Shown here: positions 48,471-59,456 of the stretch, piece after piece
Position numbering within the stretch: position 1 is the first letter of the stretch
Layout: each line of letters opens with the position of its first letter
From: Triticum aestivum
Taxonomy: Eukaryota; Streptophyta; Magnoliopsida; Poales; Poaceae
NCBI RefSeq assembly: GCF_018294505.1
Contig: NC_057801.1
Location: forward strand, 203,968,562 to 204,032,561
Direction: 5' to 3'
DNA length: 64,000 bases
Translations under genes and position numbers: made by a program
Notes under the pieces: generated by a model
The model's database searches: none
Told to the model about the DNA's origin: nothing
The model's input: only the letters and a program-made list of their open reading frames with translations

Positions 48471-49909
48471 GGCTATATCTATACTTTTGCCCGTAAAGTA
48501 TTGTAGTGCCTCCTGTGCGGCCGTTTATGTATGTATGTATATAACCTGAAAGTTTGCAGTCGTCGGCTTCAGCCCCCACGCATATAATGTGGGGGTGTTC
48601 GGCAAAAGCGCGTAATCGCACTTGATCCAATGTCTTGGTCCATTAAGGAGGTGATAGCGCGGCGAACAAGGCAATCAGACTATATAGCTTTAACACTTTC
48701 ACTTAGTCATAGGAGTTTGATGGTGGGGCTACTATATAGCCCCTGGTATGTTTGCGCTCATCCGAATACGGTGTGTGTTCATACGTGACCGGGAAACCGG
48801 TCCTTCGTTAATGTAGAGGAATCATGAAGATTCCACTGGGTCATCGAGTGGTTGACCAGTGTCTCGCTTTATCATGACAGTCAGTTTTCGACTTTCTCTA
48901 CTGAGGTGCTCATCCAGATGAACCAGGGCACAATCGCAGTAGTTCTCCCGGTGCCACCTTAGCTGATAGAGCGGAATGTAAGTTAGCAAAACACGGGAGC
49001 CGGGAAAACCCAACGATTGACCAAAGACATGATTCGGACCTGATGCATATAAGGCCAAACTCGCGATGCCGAACACTCCCGAAGGTATTCAGACTTTACA
49101 ACATATACTGGGATGAGTACCGCCCTCGATAATGATCCCTGAATTTCCAGGTACGTGCATAACTTCGGCATGACGAAAGAGCGGCTGTGGTAAGGGCATA
49201 AATCCCCAAAACACCTTTGATGCTGCCCTTGTAACATCCATTTTAGATCGGCGAATAAAGTTTGCCAATAACGTCGGTATTCCTCTTGGTCGTTTTAAGT
49301 ACCAAGAGGATGTGAGCCAACAAGAGACAATAAAAAAGGTTTACACAGGGTCTTAATCTAAAAAGAAACCTTGGGATGGGTCCCTGCTGCACGTCTGCGC
49401 CTTTGTCTCCATTGTGCCGTATCCTGGAAGGGTATAGCACGATAGTCATTTGTAAAAAGAAAGAAAAACTAAGGTGAAATAATCTTTTCTGACCGTACGT
49501 AACATTGGTTAAACTTAATGAACCGTGAAAATTCAATTTCTTGAGTATAAATAGGATCCGGCCAAACTATGGATTCTTTTCGTGCGGGCAGCCCCTAGCA
49601 CCACATATGGGGGCATAGCCATTAATCAAGCTTAGGTTTATCTGGGCTGCTACAACTAGTGGTGCACCGAAAACGTCTAGCCGTGTCTGTGGTCTCGACG
49701 ACCTATTAATTACTTTGGTTGGAGAGGCCGGTTAGTGGTTCGGTTGCTAGAGCCACCACATATTCTTCCGCACATAGGGGACGCTTTGTATTTCCGCTAA
49801 TTGTGATGACGCCGTGTGGACCCGACATCTTAAGTTTAAGATAAGCATAATGCGGAACTGCATTGAAACGAGCGAAGGTCATTCTTCCGAGTAGTGCATG
49901 GTCGCCGCT
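48471..49909 (-). other. Gypsy-E region without a readable gene, where RT and integrase would be expected
   Basis: Translated by eye on the minus strand, this stretch shows many stops and none of the RT, RNase H or integrase motifs. It is too short (1.4 kb) to hold them. Either they were deleted or this lineage lacks them. Confidence 0.6.
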
Positions 49910-50386
49910 TCAGAAAGGAGCGATGTCGAAGATTAGTTCTTCGCTTCGGAAGTTGTCGGGAGAACCGAATACAACCTCTAATGTTAGAGAGCCCGTGTAG
50001 CAGGCCTCTACGCAAGATGGGGATAGACCCGTCAAAAATTTATGTCCCCCAGTGTTCGACTGGTGACGTTCGTCCTCGTCTTCACTTGGTGGCTCCCTCC
50101 CCTTGTGTTCGGCGTTTAGCTTGCCGGCCTGCTTGAACACCCGACATTCTCTATTGGTGTGATTCGCAGGTTTCTCAGAGGTGCCATGAATCTGACATGA
50201 TCCGTCTAGAATTTTGTTTAGGCTGGACGGTCCATCTATGCTGCCATTAAATGGCTTTTTCCGTTGACCGGGTCAAGAGCCCCTGAATTCGGTGTTTACC
50301 GATGTGTTGTCTAGGTTGTCTTCATTATTTTGACGCTTGTTTTTATTGCGTCGTGGCTTCCCATTGCCATCCCTAATTTCGGATGT
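49910..50386 (-). pseudogene. gag-pro: Gypsy-E zinc-knuckle region and protease remnant
   Basis: A knuckle of the form C-x2-H-x8-H-x4-C is legible near 50130-50215 (CQIHGTSEKPANHTNREC), then FKQAGKLNAEHKG and an acidic linker. In the 50140-49910 frame the linker jumps from NTGGHK straight to VEACYTGSLTLEVVFG and NFRSEELIFDI, which are from the middle and end of the Gypsy protease. The aspartic D-[ST]-G active site expected between them is missing, so the protease carries an internal deletion. Confidence 0.65.
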
Positions 50387-52417
50387 TCATGGGTCGCTGG
50401 TGCCGCTGCGGGCCAACCAACTGTCCTCGCCTGCGCAAAAGAGGGTCATAAGAGTTGTTAGGGATGCCATTGTCCTCGGCTTTTCCTGGCCGAGGTGTCT
50501 GGCGAGCCATTCGTCCCGGACACTGTGTTTGAAAGATGTTAAGGCTTCGGCATCCGGACAGTCGACGATTTGGTTCTTCTTGGTGAGAAATCTGTTCCAA
50601 AGTTTGCGGGCTAACTCTCCGGGTTGTTGAATAATGTGACTCAAATCGTCTGCATCCGGAGGTCCGACATATGTCCCTTGAAAATTAGCCCTAAAAGCGT
50701 CCTCGAGTTCCTCCCAACTTCCAATTGAATTTTTGGGGGAGCTTTTCAACCAGTGCCGAGCTGGTCCTTTCAACTTGAGGGGCAGGTATTTGATGGCGTG
50801 GAGATCATCTCCGCGAGCCATATGGTTGTGAAGAATAAAGTCCTCAATCCAGACTACAGGGTCTGTAGTTTCCTCGTATGCCTCGATGTTTACGGGTTTA
50901 AATCCCTCTGGAAATTCCTGATCCAGCACATCATCGGTGAAGCACAGAGGGTGTGCGGCACCCCTGTATTTGGATGTGTTGTGGTGTGGGTCCGACGACT
51001 GTAGTGTTCGGTGTTGATTCTTAGCTGGTAGCTGGTAAGTATAGACAGTTTGGTGGTCGTGATCATGCATAGGAACACGTTTCCTAGATCCATAGATGGG
51101 CCTGGCCATACCAACTCTTTTCTCTAGGTGCTCATGTAGATCGTGTGCTGACTTGTGTGCGGCGTCATTAGACACTCTGCTCGGCCACGGGGTGGCCGGT
51201 CCGGCAGATCGGCCGTATTGTTTTTCGGCAGGATGGGCTCTATAGCCTCGTCGTCAAATTCGGGTAGCAGCTTGCGCTTTGGGTAGCTCTTTGTGTGGCG
51301 ATCACCACCGTATTTTTTGTCAGTGTCGAGCACTTTGTTCCATATGTGGTTGAGCATATCCTGCGTGGCCTTAAGCCTTTGCTTCTGCTTCTTCAGGCTC
51401 CTCGCGGTGGCGATAAGCCTTTTGTGGAGGTTCTCTTGTTCCAAGTGCTTTCCCGGGATGATGCATGCATCGTCGTCTGGACTATTCTCCTCTCGAGAGA
51501 CAGGTTTATAAGTTCTGTCTCCGGCATCACTGTGATCGGACAGCGGCCCCAGACTATGTTCGCTGTCCCCTGGCTCATCCTGCTCCATCGCTGGGTCTAC
51601 GGGGTCGTCGTTATATTTAGTGTCTTCCAGGGTTTTATTCTTTCCTATGCTGGTATCGTTGTTTTTGCTATGGTGGGCTTTAGAGCGGCGCCCAGGGGGC
51701 GGTGGTTCCTATTTTTCTTCGGCATCATCGTCGTCCATACCATCGATGTCTTCGGAGTCAAAATCCATCATGTCGGTTGAGTTGTTCGTCATCCGCTTAA
51801 CACTCAAGCCGGACATAGTTCGGCCAAGAGTCTCCTAACAGGGAGAGAGATTTTAAGGAGTTTAGATCGCCCAAGGGCGAGTGCTGAAAGGTGTCCACGG
51901 AGCTAAACTCCATGGTCGGTGCCCAGTCAGATCCGATGGGCACGGATGCACGCAGTTCGGAGCCTATGGCCGGAAACGAGTCCGAGGGTCCGATGACACA
52001 GATCTCATTGGAGGCAAAGTCCGTGTTCGGCTCTATTGCAGATGAGTGTGCGGCCTCCGTGGCGGGGTCTATCCATCCGTCCTCGGATGTCACGATCTGC
52101 TCTGGATTTAAGGCCAGAGCAGCTGCAGGTGCGATCCCCTGAAGAACGTCCGATGGCAGCTCTAGGTCAAGCTCATCACGACTGTAGGGCGCACCTGTGA
52201 CGGGCTCGAATCCGTCGAAGATCAAGTCTCCGCGGATGTCGGCAGTGTAATTCAGGCTTCCGAACCTGACCTGATGGCCAGGGGCATAGCCATCAATCTG
52301 CTCCAGATGGCCAAGTGAGTTGGCCCATAGTGCGAAGCCGCCGAATGCGAAGACCTGTCCGGGGAGGAAAACCTCACCCTGGATTGCACCGTTGTGGATG
52401 CTTGAAGGAGCCATCAA
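50387..52417 (-). pseudogene. gag: Gypsy-E gag
   Basis: The structural polyprotein starts at 52417 or 52414 (MMAPSSIHNGAIQGE), about 45 bp after the LTR. Segment 1 (52417-51797) is the family-specific N-terminus. Segment 2 (51588-51124) holds an acidic stretch, then a predicted coiled coil (LEQENLHKRLIATARSLKKQ) and basic residues. Segment 3 (51175-50387) is the capsid domain: FPEGFKPVNIEAYEE, DPVVWIEDFILHNHMARGDD, LKLKGPARHWLKSSP and DDLSHIIQQPGE. A frameshift and stops separate the segments (51797, 51124). Gag would be the particle protein; this copy cannot make it. Confidence 0.85.
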
Positions 52418-52442
52418 GCCTTATCGTGACGACACAGTGGAA

Positions 52443-52461
52443 CTCTCAATGAAAGCACTAA
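52443..52461 (-). other. Primer-binding-site region of Gypsy-E
   Basis: Minus strand after the LTR end reads TTAGTGCTTTCATTGAGAG. The related elements I recall have TTGGTGCTTTC here, so one base may be mutated. tRNA not assigned. Confidence 0.5.
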
Positions 52462-52931
52462 TGTCAGTGTCAAAACCGGCGGATCTCGGGTAGGGGGTCC
52501 CGAACTGTGCGTCTAAGGCTAGTGGTAACAGGAGGCGGGGGACACAATGGTTACCCAGGTTCGGGCCCTCTCTATGGAGGTAATACCCTACTTCCTGCTT
52601 GATTGATCTTGATGATATGAGTATTACAACAGTTGATCTACCAAAAGATCGTAGAGGCTAACCCTAGAAGTTAGCCTATGATTATGATTGTTGTTGTCCT
52701 ACGGACTAAGTCCTTTAGTTTATATAGACACTGGAGGGGGCTAGGGTTACACAGAGTCGGTTACAGAGAAGGAAATCTACATATCCAAATTGCCAAGCTT
52801 GCCTTCCACACAAAGGAGAGTCCCACCCGGACACGGGACGAAGTCTTCAATCTTGTATCTTCATAGTCCAACAGTCAGGCATAAGTACATAGTCCGGCTG
52901 TCAGAGGACCCCCTAATCCAGGACTCCCTCG
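52462..52931 (-). repeat. 5' LTR of Gypsy-E (470 bp)
   Basis: Same length as the 3' LTR. Minus-strand TATA (CTATATAAAC) at 52718-52727. Followed on the plus strand by GTCCT and then by element M sequence. Confidence 0.9.
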
Positions 52932-52936
52932 GTCCT

Positions 52937-53409
52937 CTCACACGCTCAAAGGCTTCACATTTGTCTAACTTTTGTGGGCACTTTTCTTTTGTCTCTATCA
53001 CAGAGCCCACCAAAGTAGATGAGGCATTTTTGGAGCCTAAGTGGATTCAAGCGATGCAAGAGGAATTACATCAGTTCAAGCTCAACAATGTCTGGGAACT
53101 TGTCAAGCGACCAGACCCTCGCAACCACAATATCATCGGCACCAAATGGATCTACCACAAAAATAAAAATGAAAATGACCTTGTGTTGAGGAATAAGGAA
53201 TGGCTTGTAGCTCAAGACTACACACATGTTGAAGGAATTGATTTTGATGAAACTTTTGCACCTATTGCTAGACTTGAGGCTATTCGCATATTGTTTGCTT
53301 ACGCTAACCATCATAATAATATCAAATGGATGTGAAAAGTGCATTCCTCAATGGTAAGCTTGAGGAAGAAGTATATGTTGCTCAACCCCCGGGTTTTGAA
53401 GATCCAAAG
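52937..53409 (+). pseudogene. pol: Element M reverse transcriptase, N-terminal part
   Basis: Copia RT (RVT_2 type) resumes after Gypsy-[61 protein letters not shown] and, after a frameshift near 53330, [18 protein letters not shown] and QPPGFEDPK. It stops before the YVDD catalytic box because LTR-K begins at 53410. The join with the integrase side across Gypsy-E confirms that both belong to one element. Confidence 0.9.
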
Positions 53410-53675
53410 TGTTGGGGATATAACTATTGGTATGACCCGCCCAGGAGGGGCCGGGTTATACTTACGGCGACTCTTAATATGAAGCCCATTAAGATGTTAA
53501 TGATAGCGGTTAACAGCCAAGGGCCCAAGGCCCAAAGGCGACTTAGGGCCCGTAGGTATAAACCGCCATATATGTAAGACTTGTACTATAAGGCCTGTAA
53601 AGTAGTCACTGAGCCAGACACGTTTTCTATGAGCCAGCCGGGACTCTATGAGCCGCTGGGCGTCGACCTATGTAT
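53410..53675 (+). mobile_element. LTR-K: first 266 bp of an LTR inserted in element M
   Basis: The RT frame breaks at 53409 and a new sequence starts TGTTGGGGATATAAC, a TG-type LTR start. It is cut at 53675 by element T (candidate duplicated target TGTAT, 53671-53675). I remember similar LTR starts from Triticeae elements but do not assign a family or internal region. The strand is a guess from the TG start. Confidence 0.6.
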
Positions 53676-56302
53676 TGTAGTGACCAGACCTCAAACAGTC
53701 TGATCTCTATGCATCAGTGTCATCCCTAGATCAGTAATGCTGACACGCACAGTACTCGAAGGATTTATAACAGAGTAGCAATCACACACTTATTACATCG
53801 AATGTCTCAAAATAGAACTTATTACAATAAATATGGCTCAAGGCCATCTAATAACGATAACAACGGGAGGCTTGGTAGATAAGCGAGTCCATCAACTCCA
53901 ACGACATCACTCAGTATAAGACCACGAACTAAGGCACCTTACTCGTCGTCTGAAAAGTCTGCAACATGAACGTTGCAGCCCGAAAACGGGTCAGCACATG
54001 GAATATGCTGGCAATGCAACACATAGAGAGTAATGAACAGAACAATGCTATACTACATACATATTTGGCAGGTGGAAAGCTCTATGGTTACAGTTTTGCG
54101 AAAAGCCAATTTTTCCCTACTTCAAAGGAACAAATTTTATTTAACTATCATGGTGGTTGTTAAACATTGAGAAGGTTCACCCAACTCAATCCTAATTAAG
54201 CATCATTATTAAAACCAACAAAATTAAATTAAGTAACATGATGAGATTCACATGATAATCCAAGTACTAGATACTCAAGATGTCCATAACCGGGGACACG
54301 GCTAACCATCATTAGTTTATACACTCTGCAGAGGTTTGCGCACTTTTCCCCACAAGACTCGATCTCCTTCGTTGGATTTCTCACACTTCAGGGTGTTTGA
54401 GAAACAGATGACAGAGACACGGTCTTTCAGAAGCATTAGCACCTTATGTTGGGTAGACAGTACCACCTACATCCCCTACATCTGCCAGTCTACCTCTGTA
54501 AGAGTTCACACGACTTAATCAACTATGCTAGAGCCCATAATAGCTTGTGGCTGCACACGGAAGTTTCTAGCATGAATAATCTCATGATCCCTTTCAGCCT
54601 GGGTGGAGGTCCATAAGAAAAACAGGAAATCACTGGGTTAAGCAGGTGCCTCAATCCACCCAGATGTGAATTTAAGTTGCCACCTTAAGTAAACCATTAA
54701 ATTAACAATCTCACATCTGTCATGGATACACTCACCCAATCCACGTCTACTAGCATAGCATAGCAATATAAGAAAACGTAGAAGTAACTCCCAAAGGTTT
54801 GGTAATAAAACAGGTAATAGGTACTACCTCATCTACTTCCCAAAACCCACATATTAATAAGATCCTAATCATGCAATTGTTTGAGGATTGATGTAATGCA
54901 ATAAAACTAGGTAGTAAAGGGGTATGATCAAAGTGTTACTTGCCTTGCTGATGATCCGTGAAACCTAAAGATTCGAAGTAGCAAGCAGCGCACTTTGGAT
55001 ACTCTATCGCAAACAAACAAGCATACAATAAGCACTCATCTAATGCATAGGTAAAACTCCAATAAGAGATCTAACCAGAAAGTTCAACTTAAGAACTCCG
55101 GTTTGCAAAAAGAATCAAATCAAACGAAGCAATGAAAATCAAACGGCGAAAGAAACAAGCTTCGTTTACTAATCTATACCTAAGTCAAACTTTAGAGTAG
55201 CAAAAACTTGTTTGAGTTGGTTAAAAAGAAAGAGGGTTTCGAGATGAAACTCTAGGCGCTTGAATCGCCTGATACCGATAAACGAACGAAAAGTTATACT
55301 AGAACGAAAATCGGATCAGAAATCGCGATCAGAAATAATCACGGAAAATCCGAGAAAAAAAACCGGACGAACAGACTAACGGACGAACATTCGCTAGCTG
55401 CAGCTAAAAGACGAAAACAATTCATTAAAACAAACGAACGAACAGGCGTTTGCTAAATAAATAAACCAGAAAAAAAATAAAAACCGATCTAATAAAAAAA
55501 CAACCGTGGTTTTATATAAAAAACCGGGCGGTTAACTGGCGAATACCGGCGGCGGATCTGGTGGCTACCTCCGGCGGTGGCAGACTCCGATGAGGGCGGC
55601 GGTGGTCGGCGGCAACGGCGGGAGGCGGCGACGGCAGCAGCGGCGGCGACGGCAGCAGCGGGCAGCGGCGGCGCGCGGCGCGGGCGACGGCGGCGGCTGG
55701 GGCGGGGCTAGGGTTTGGGGGAGTGGGTGGGCTGGGGTGGGCTCGGTGGCGCACTATTTAAAGTGGCCGGACGGGCGGAGTCCTGGCTGAATACGGCCCG
55801 AGGTCGATTCGCGTTTAAAAAAAAATTCACGCAGAAAAACAAATAAAAGAGATACTAAACGGACTCCAAAAATCCTGAAATAAATTTTCCCCGTCGTCTA
55901 AAATCTAGCCGGACAAGATGAACATTTATTTGGGGTCTAAATGCAATTTTGTAAATCGCGTATTTTTTCCTAATTCAAATAAAATAGCGATAAAACTCCG
56001 AAATAAAATCTTATTTGCTTTTAACATTAAATCCTCAATATTTCTATATTTTGGGAAAGTCATTTTATTCCCTCTCTCATATTTTTATAATAGAAATAAT
56101 TGAAGATAAAATAATTAAAATCAAATGATCCTATTTTCAAAATTTGAGAAAACTCAAATATGAAAACAACGAAATCCCCAACTCTCTGCGCGGGTCCTTG
56201 AGTTGCGTAGAATTTCTAGGATCTTGACAAAATGCAATAAAATATGATATGCAATGATGATCTAATGTATAACATTCCAAATTGAAAATTTGGAATGTTA
56301 CA
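53676..56302 (-). repeat. 3' LTR of element T (2627 bp)
   Basis: Minus strand begins TGTAACATTCC at 56302 and ends CACTACA at 53676. TATA-like TTTAAATAG at 55754-55763 (minus). A GGC-rich triplet-repeat leader lies at 55560-55740. A perfect 13-bp inverted repeat is at 56271-56299. The open frames here are LTR sequence, present in both LTRs. Confidence 0.9.
56271..56299. repeat. 13-bp perfect inverted repeat at the LTR start of element T
   Basis: AACATTCCAAATT (56271-56283), centre GAA, AATTTGGAATGTT (56287-56299), 3 bp from the LTR edge. Confidence 0.9.
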
Positions 56303-56341
56303 AACCTACCCCCCTTAAGATGAATCTCACCCTCGAGATTC
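56303..56341 (-). other. PPT and pre-PPT stem-loop of element T
   Basis: Minus strand: stem GAATCTC / GAGATTC (56341-56322), then ATCTTAAGGGGGGTAGGTTTG-like purine tract up to the LTR. The hairpin-to-LTR distance is 19 nt, as in LTR-A. Confidence 0.75.
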
Positions 56342-58040
56342 GGGTTGGCTAGAAAATAGGTGAGGGTGGTCCTTCAGTAGATCTTCCTCTCGTTCCCAGG
56401 TGGCTTCATCCTCGGTATGGTGGCTCCACTGAACTTTGCAAAACATGATAACCTTGCTGCGCGTGACTCGGCTGGCATACTCGAGAATCTTGACTGGTTT
56501 CTCCTCATAAGTCAAATCACTATCCAACTGAATCGCCTCTAATGGCACTGTATCTCTCAGCGGTATATTAGCCATCTTTGCGTGGCACTTCTTCAACTGG
56601 GAAATGTGAAACACATCATGAACTCCTGACAATCCTTCGGGCAATTCCAACTTGTAAGCAACTTCTCCCATACGCTCCAAAACTTTGTATGGTCCCACAA
56701 AACGCGGCACTAACTTTCCCTTAACTCCAAAACGCTTAACTCCTCGAAGTGGGGACACACGAAGATAAACTCGGTCTCCAACTTTGTAGACTGTCTCCTT
56801 GCATTTAGAATCTGCATAGCTCGTCTACCTGGACTGGGCTACCTTGAGCCTATCGCGAATCAACTTCACCTTCTCCTCAGACTCTTTAATTAAGTCTGGT
56901 CCAAACAACTGACGGTCTCCAACTTCATCCCACAACAACGGTGTCCTGCACCTCCTTCCGTACAGAGCTTCGAAAGGGGACATCTTCAAACTGGATTGAT
57001 AACTGTTGTTGTAAGAGAACTCTGCATATGGCAAATTCTCGTCCCAACTAGATCCATAATCTAGTGCATAGGCTCTCAGCATGTCCTCCAGAATCTGATT
57101 GACTCTCTCGGTCTGTCCATCTGTCTGCGGATGAAAGGCTATACTGAAATCTAGCCTGGTACCCTAAGTCTCGCGCAACTGATTCCAGAACTTTGAGGTA
57201 AATTGGGTTCCTCTATCTGATACAATGCTCCTTGGAACTCCGTGCAGACATACGATCCTGGTCATGTATATCTTTGCCAACTGAGCACTGGTATAAGTGG
57301 TCTTTACTTGGATGAAATGAGCTACCTTCATGAAACGATCGACTACAACCCATATTGAGTCATAGCCGGACCGAGTCCTGGGCAATCCCATAATAAAATC
57401 CATGCCTAGCTCATCCCATTTCCATTCGGGTATCGGCAATGGCGGTAGCAATCCTGCCGGCTTCTGATGCTCTGCCTTCACTCTCTGACATACATCACAA
57501 ACTGCTACATACTCCGCAATATCCTTCTTCATTCCGGTCCACCAGAAACTGTCCTTCAAATCCAAATACATCTTGGTATTTCCTGGGTGAATCGAATACA
57601 GCGAATCATGAGCCTCCTGCAGAATCAACTTCCTAATCTCCGGATCATTGGGCAAATAAACGCGGTCCTCAAACCATAAGGTATCGTGCTCATCCTCACG
57701 AAAACCTTTAGCTTTTCCTTTGCTCATCCTTTCCTTTATCTTGGCAATCTCCTTGTCAGTCTTATAAGCTTCTCTGATCTTATCCATCAAAGTAGGCTGA
57801 ATCTTCAATGCTGCAACATAGCCTCTCGGAACTATCTCCAAACATAGCTCATGAAGATACTCAGCTAACTCCTTCGGTAACTCTCCGGTCATGAGTTGTT
57901 GACATGGCTCTTGCGGCTCAACACATCAGCTACTACGTTAGCCTTTCCGGGGTGATAATGCAATCTCATATCATAATCCGTTATGAGCGCCAACCATCTC
58001 CTTTGCCTGAGATTCAACTCGGTCTGCGTGAAGATGTATT
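56327..58040 (-). pseudogene. pol: Element T: end of RNase H, integrase and chromodomain
   Basis: The end of RNase H and its linker is in a shifted frame near 58020-57900 ([11 protein letters not shown]). Integrase from 57892: zinc-binding HDSLYSIHPG and CDVCQRVKAEH, then the catalytic core with Asp in GMDFIMGLP, Asp in IVSDRGTQF and Glu in DGQTERVNQ. The C-terminal region has YKVGDRVYL and a GPYKVLERMGEVAYKLELP block. The chromodomain is at about 56497-56350 (KILEYASRVTR, KVQWSHHTEDEATWE); such domains direct insertion to methylated-histone chromatin. In-frame stops at 57164 and 56825 plus frameshifts near 58040 and 57900 inactivate it. The last coding residues overlap the pre-PPT hairpin region. 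Confidence 0.9.
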
Positions 58041-59423
58041 TCAAACTCTAAAATGTCTCCATGTCTTCAATGCATGCACTACAGCTGCTAACTCCAAATC
58101 ATGTGTGGCATAATTCAACTCATGGGGCTTAAGCTGTCGTGAGGCGTACGAAACAACTCTTCCCTCCTGCATAAGCACTGCTCCAAGTCCTCGACGAGAA
58201 GCATCGCAATATACTTCATAATCTTTGCACTGATCTGGCAAAATCAACACTGGTGATGTAACCAAATGTTTCTTCAACTCCTGGAAACTGGCCTCACATT
58301 CCTCAGTCCATTTTAACTTGGTATCCTTCTTCAACAACTCCGTCATGGGCTTTAAAATCTTCGAGAAATTCTCAAAGAACCTCCGGTAGTATCTTGCGAG
58401 TCCAAGAAAACTCCGGATCACTCCAACTGACATGGGTGCTTCCCAGTTTGTCATAGTGACAACTTTGGTGGGGTCTACTGCTATTCCTTCTCCGGATATA
58501 ACGTGTCCGAGGAATCCAACTTCCTTCAACCAAAACTCACATTTGCTGAACTTGGCGTATAACTGATGTTCTCTGAGCTTATCAAGTACCAAACGCAAAT
58601 GTTCCTTATGCTCCTCTTCATTCTTTGAGTAGACCAAAATATCATCAATGAACACCACGACGAACTTATTCAGAAACTCCATAAACACCTTGTTCATTAG
58701 GTTTGTGAAATAGGCAGGTGCATTAGTCAGACCAAATGACATAATGGTATACTCATACAGCCTATACCTGGTGGTAAAAGTTGTCTTAGGTATATCCTGC
58801 TCTCGAATCTTCAACTGATGGTATCCTGATCGCAGATCGATCTTGGAAAATACCTTAGCTCCTTGCAATCAGTCAAACAAGTCATTGATCATCGGTAGTG
58901 GGTACTTGTTCTTGATGGTCACTTCATTTAATCCTTGATAATCAACAACCATTCTCAACGATCCATCCTTCTTCTCCACTAGAAGCACTGGTGATCCCCA
59001 AGGTGAAGAACTTGGGAGAATATAGCCTTTATCCAGTAACTCCTTAATCTGCTTCTTAATTTCCTCCAAATCTTTTGCGGGCATCATGTACGGTCTCTTT
59101 GATATTGGCCCTGTGCCTGGCAAAAGCTCAGTCAAAAACTCAATGTCTCTATCCGGTGGCATGCCTCACAACTCCTCTGGAAATACGTCCGGAGAATCCT
59201 TCACCACTGGTACTTCCTCCTGTACAACTCCTGATAAGGAATTTACTTGATTCCTCTTCGGCACATGCCGAGATACGTACTTGATCCTTCTTCCTTCTGG
59301 CGTGGTAAGCAAAATCGACTTGTTGGCGCATTCAATGTTCCCTTCATACTTCGATAACCAATCCATGCCTAATATCACATCCAGTCCTTGTGATTCCAAT
59401 ACTATTAGGTCCGAGGGAAACAC
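58041..59423 (-). pseudogene. pol: Element T: protease end, reverse transcriptase and RNase H
   Basis: Same frame throughout. The end of the protease (GLDVILGMDWL) leads into the [39 protein letters not shown], and the catalytic FIDD box at about 58641-58652. RNase H follows with [20 protein letters not shown] and [10 protein letters not shown] (catalytic D, E, D). Stops at 59166 and 58869 interrupt it. The residue context at 58869 suggests a C-to-T change (CAG to TAG), as expected for methylated, silenced DNA. The coding part ends in a frameshift near 58040. Confidence 0.9.
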
Positions 59424-59456
59424 GTAGTTACCAATCCTTAATGGTAACCGATCACA

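Larger units (their letters stand above)
35780..52931 (-). mobile_element. Gypsy-E: LTR retrotransposon with an antisense gene and no visible RT/integrase
   Basis: The two LTRs are 470 bp each (35780-36249 and 52462-52931) with 22 differences by eye. The flanking target duplication is GACCT (35775-35779) against GTCCT (52932-52936), one change; the frame of element M joins across it (PGP then LTRSKASH). Minus-strand order: 5' LTR, PBS region, gag (52417-50387), zinc-knuckle region, protease remnant (about 50140-49910), about 1.4 kb without genes, a plus-strand antisense gene (45434-48430), Angela-2 insertion, PPT, 3' LTR. RT, RNase H and integrase are absent. The gag resembles that of Fatima-type wheat elements (recollection). 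Confidence 0.85.
24988..53409 (+). mobile_element. Element M: Maximus-like copia (Sirevirus-type) retrotransposon, interrupted
   Basis: Inserted in the gag of Angela-1 (candidate target-site duplication GTGTG, 24983-24987). Visible parts are the 5' LTR (24988-26190 and 31913-32197), PBS, gag, protease, integrase (to 35779) and RT (52937-53409). LTR-J splits the LTR and Gypsy-E splits pol. At 53409 the RT is cut by LTR-K, with CAAAG (53405-53409) as the candidate duplicated target. The 3' LTR is off the window. Gene order protease-integrase-RT makes it copia; the LTR start TGTAAGTGCATCTAGTGCC matches my memory of Maximus. Several frameshifts make it inactive. Confidence 0.8.

Noticed and set aside
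48514..48546. TATGTATGTATGTATATA microsatellite-like stretch
   Set aside because: Too short and imperfect to list as a repeat; ordinary slippage sequence.
55590..55790. Gly/Arg/Ala-rich frames near 55512-55790
   Set aside because: They are produced by the GGC-triplet tract in the LTR of element T.
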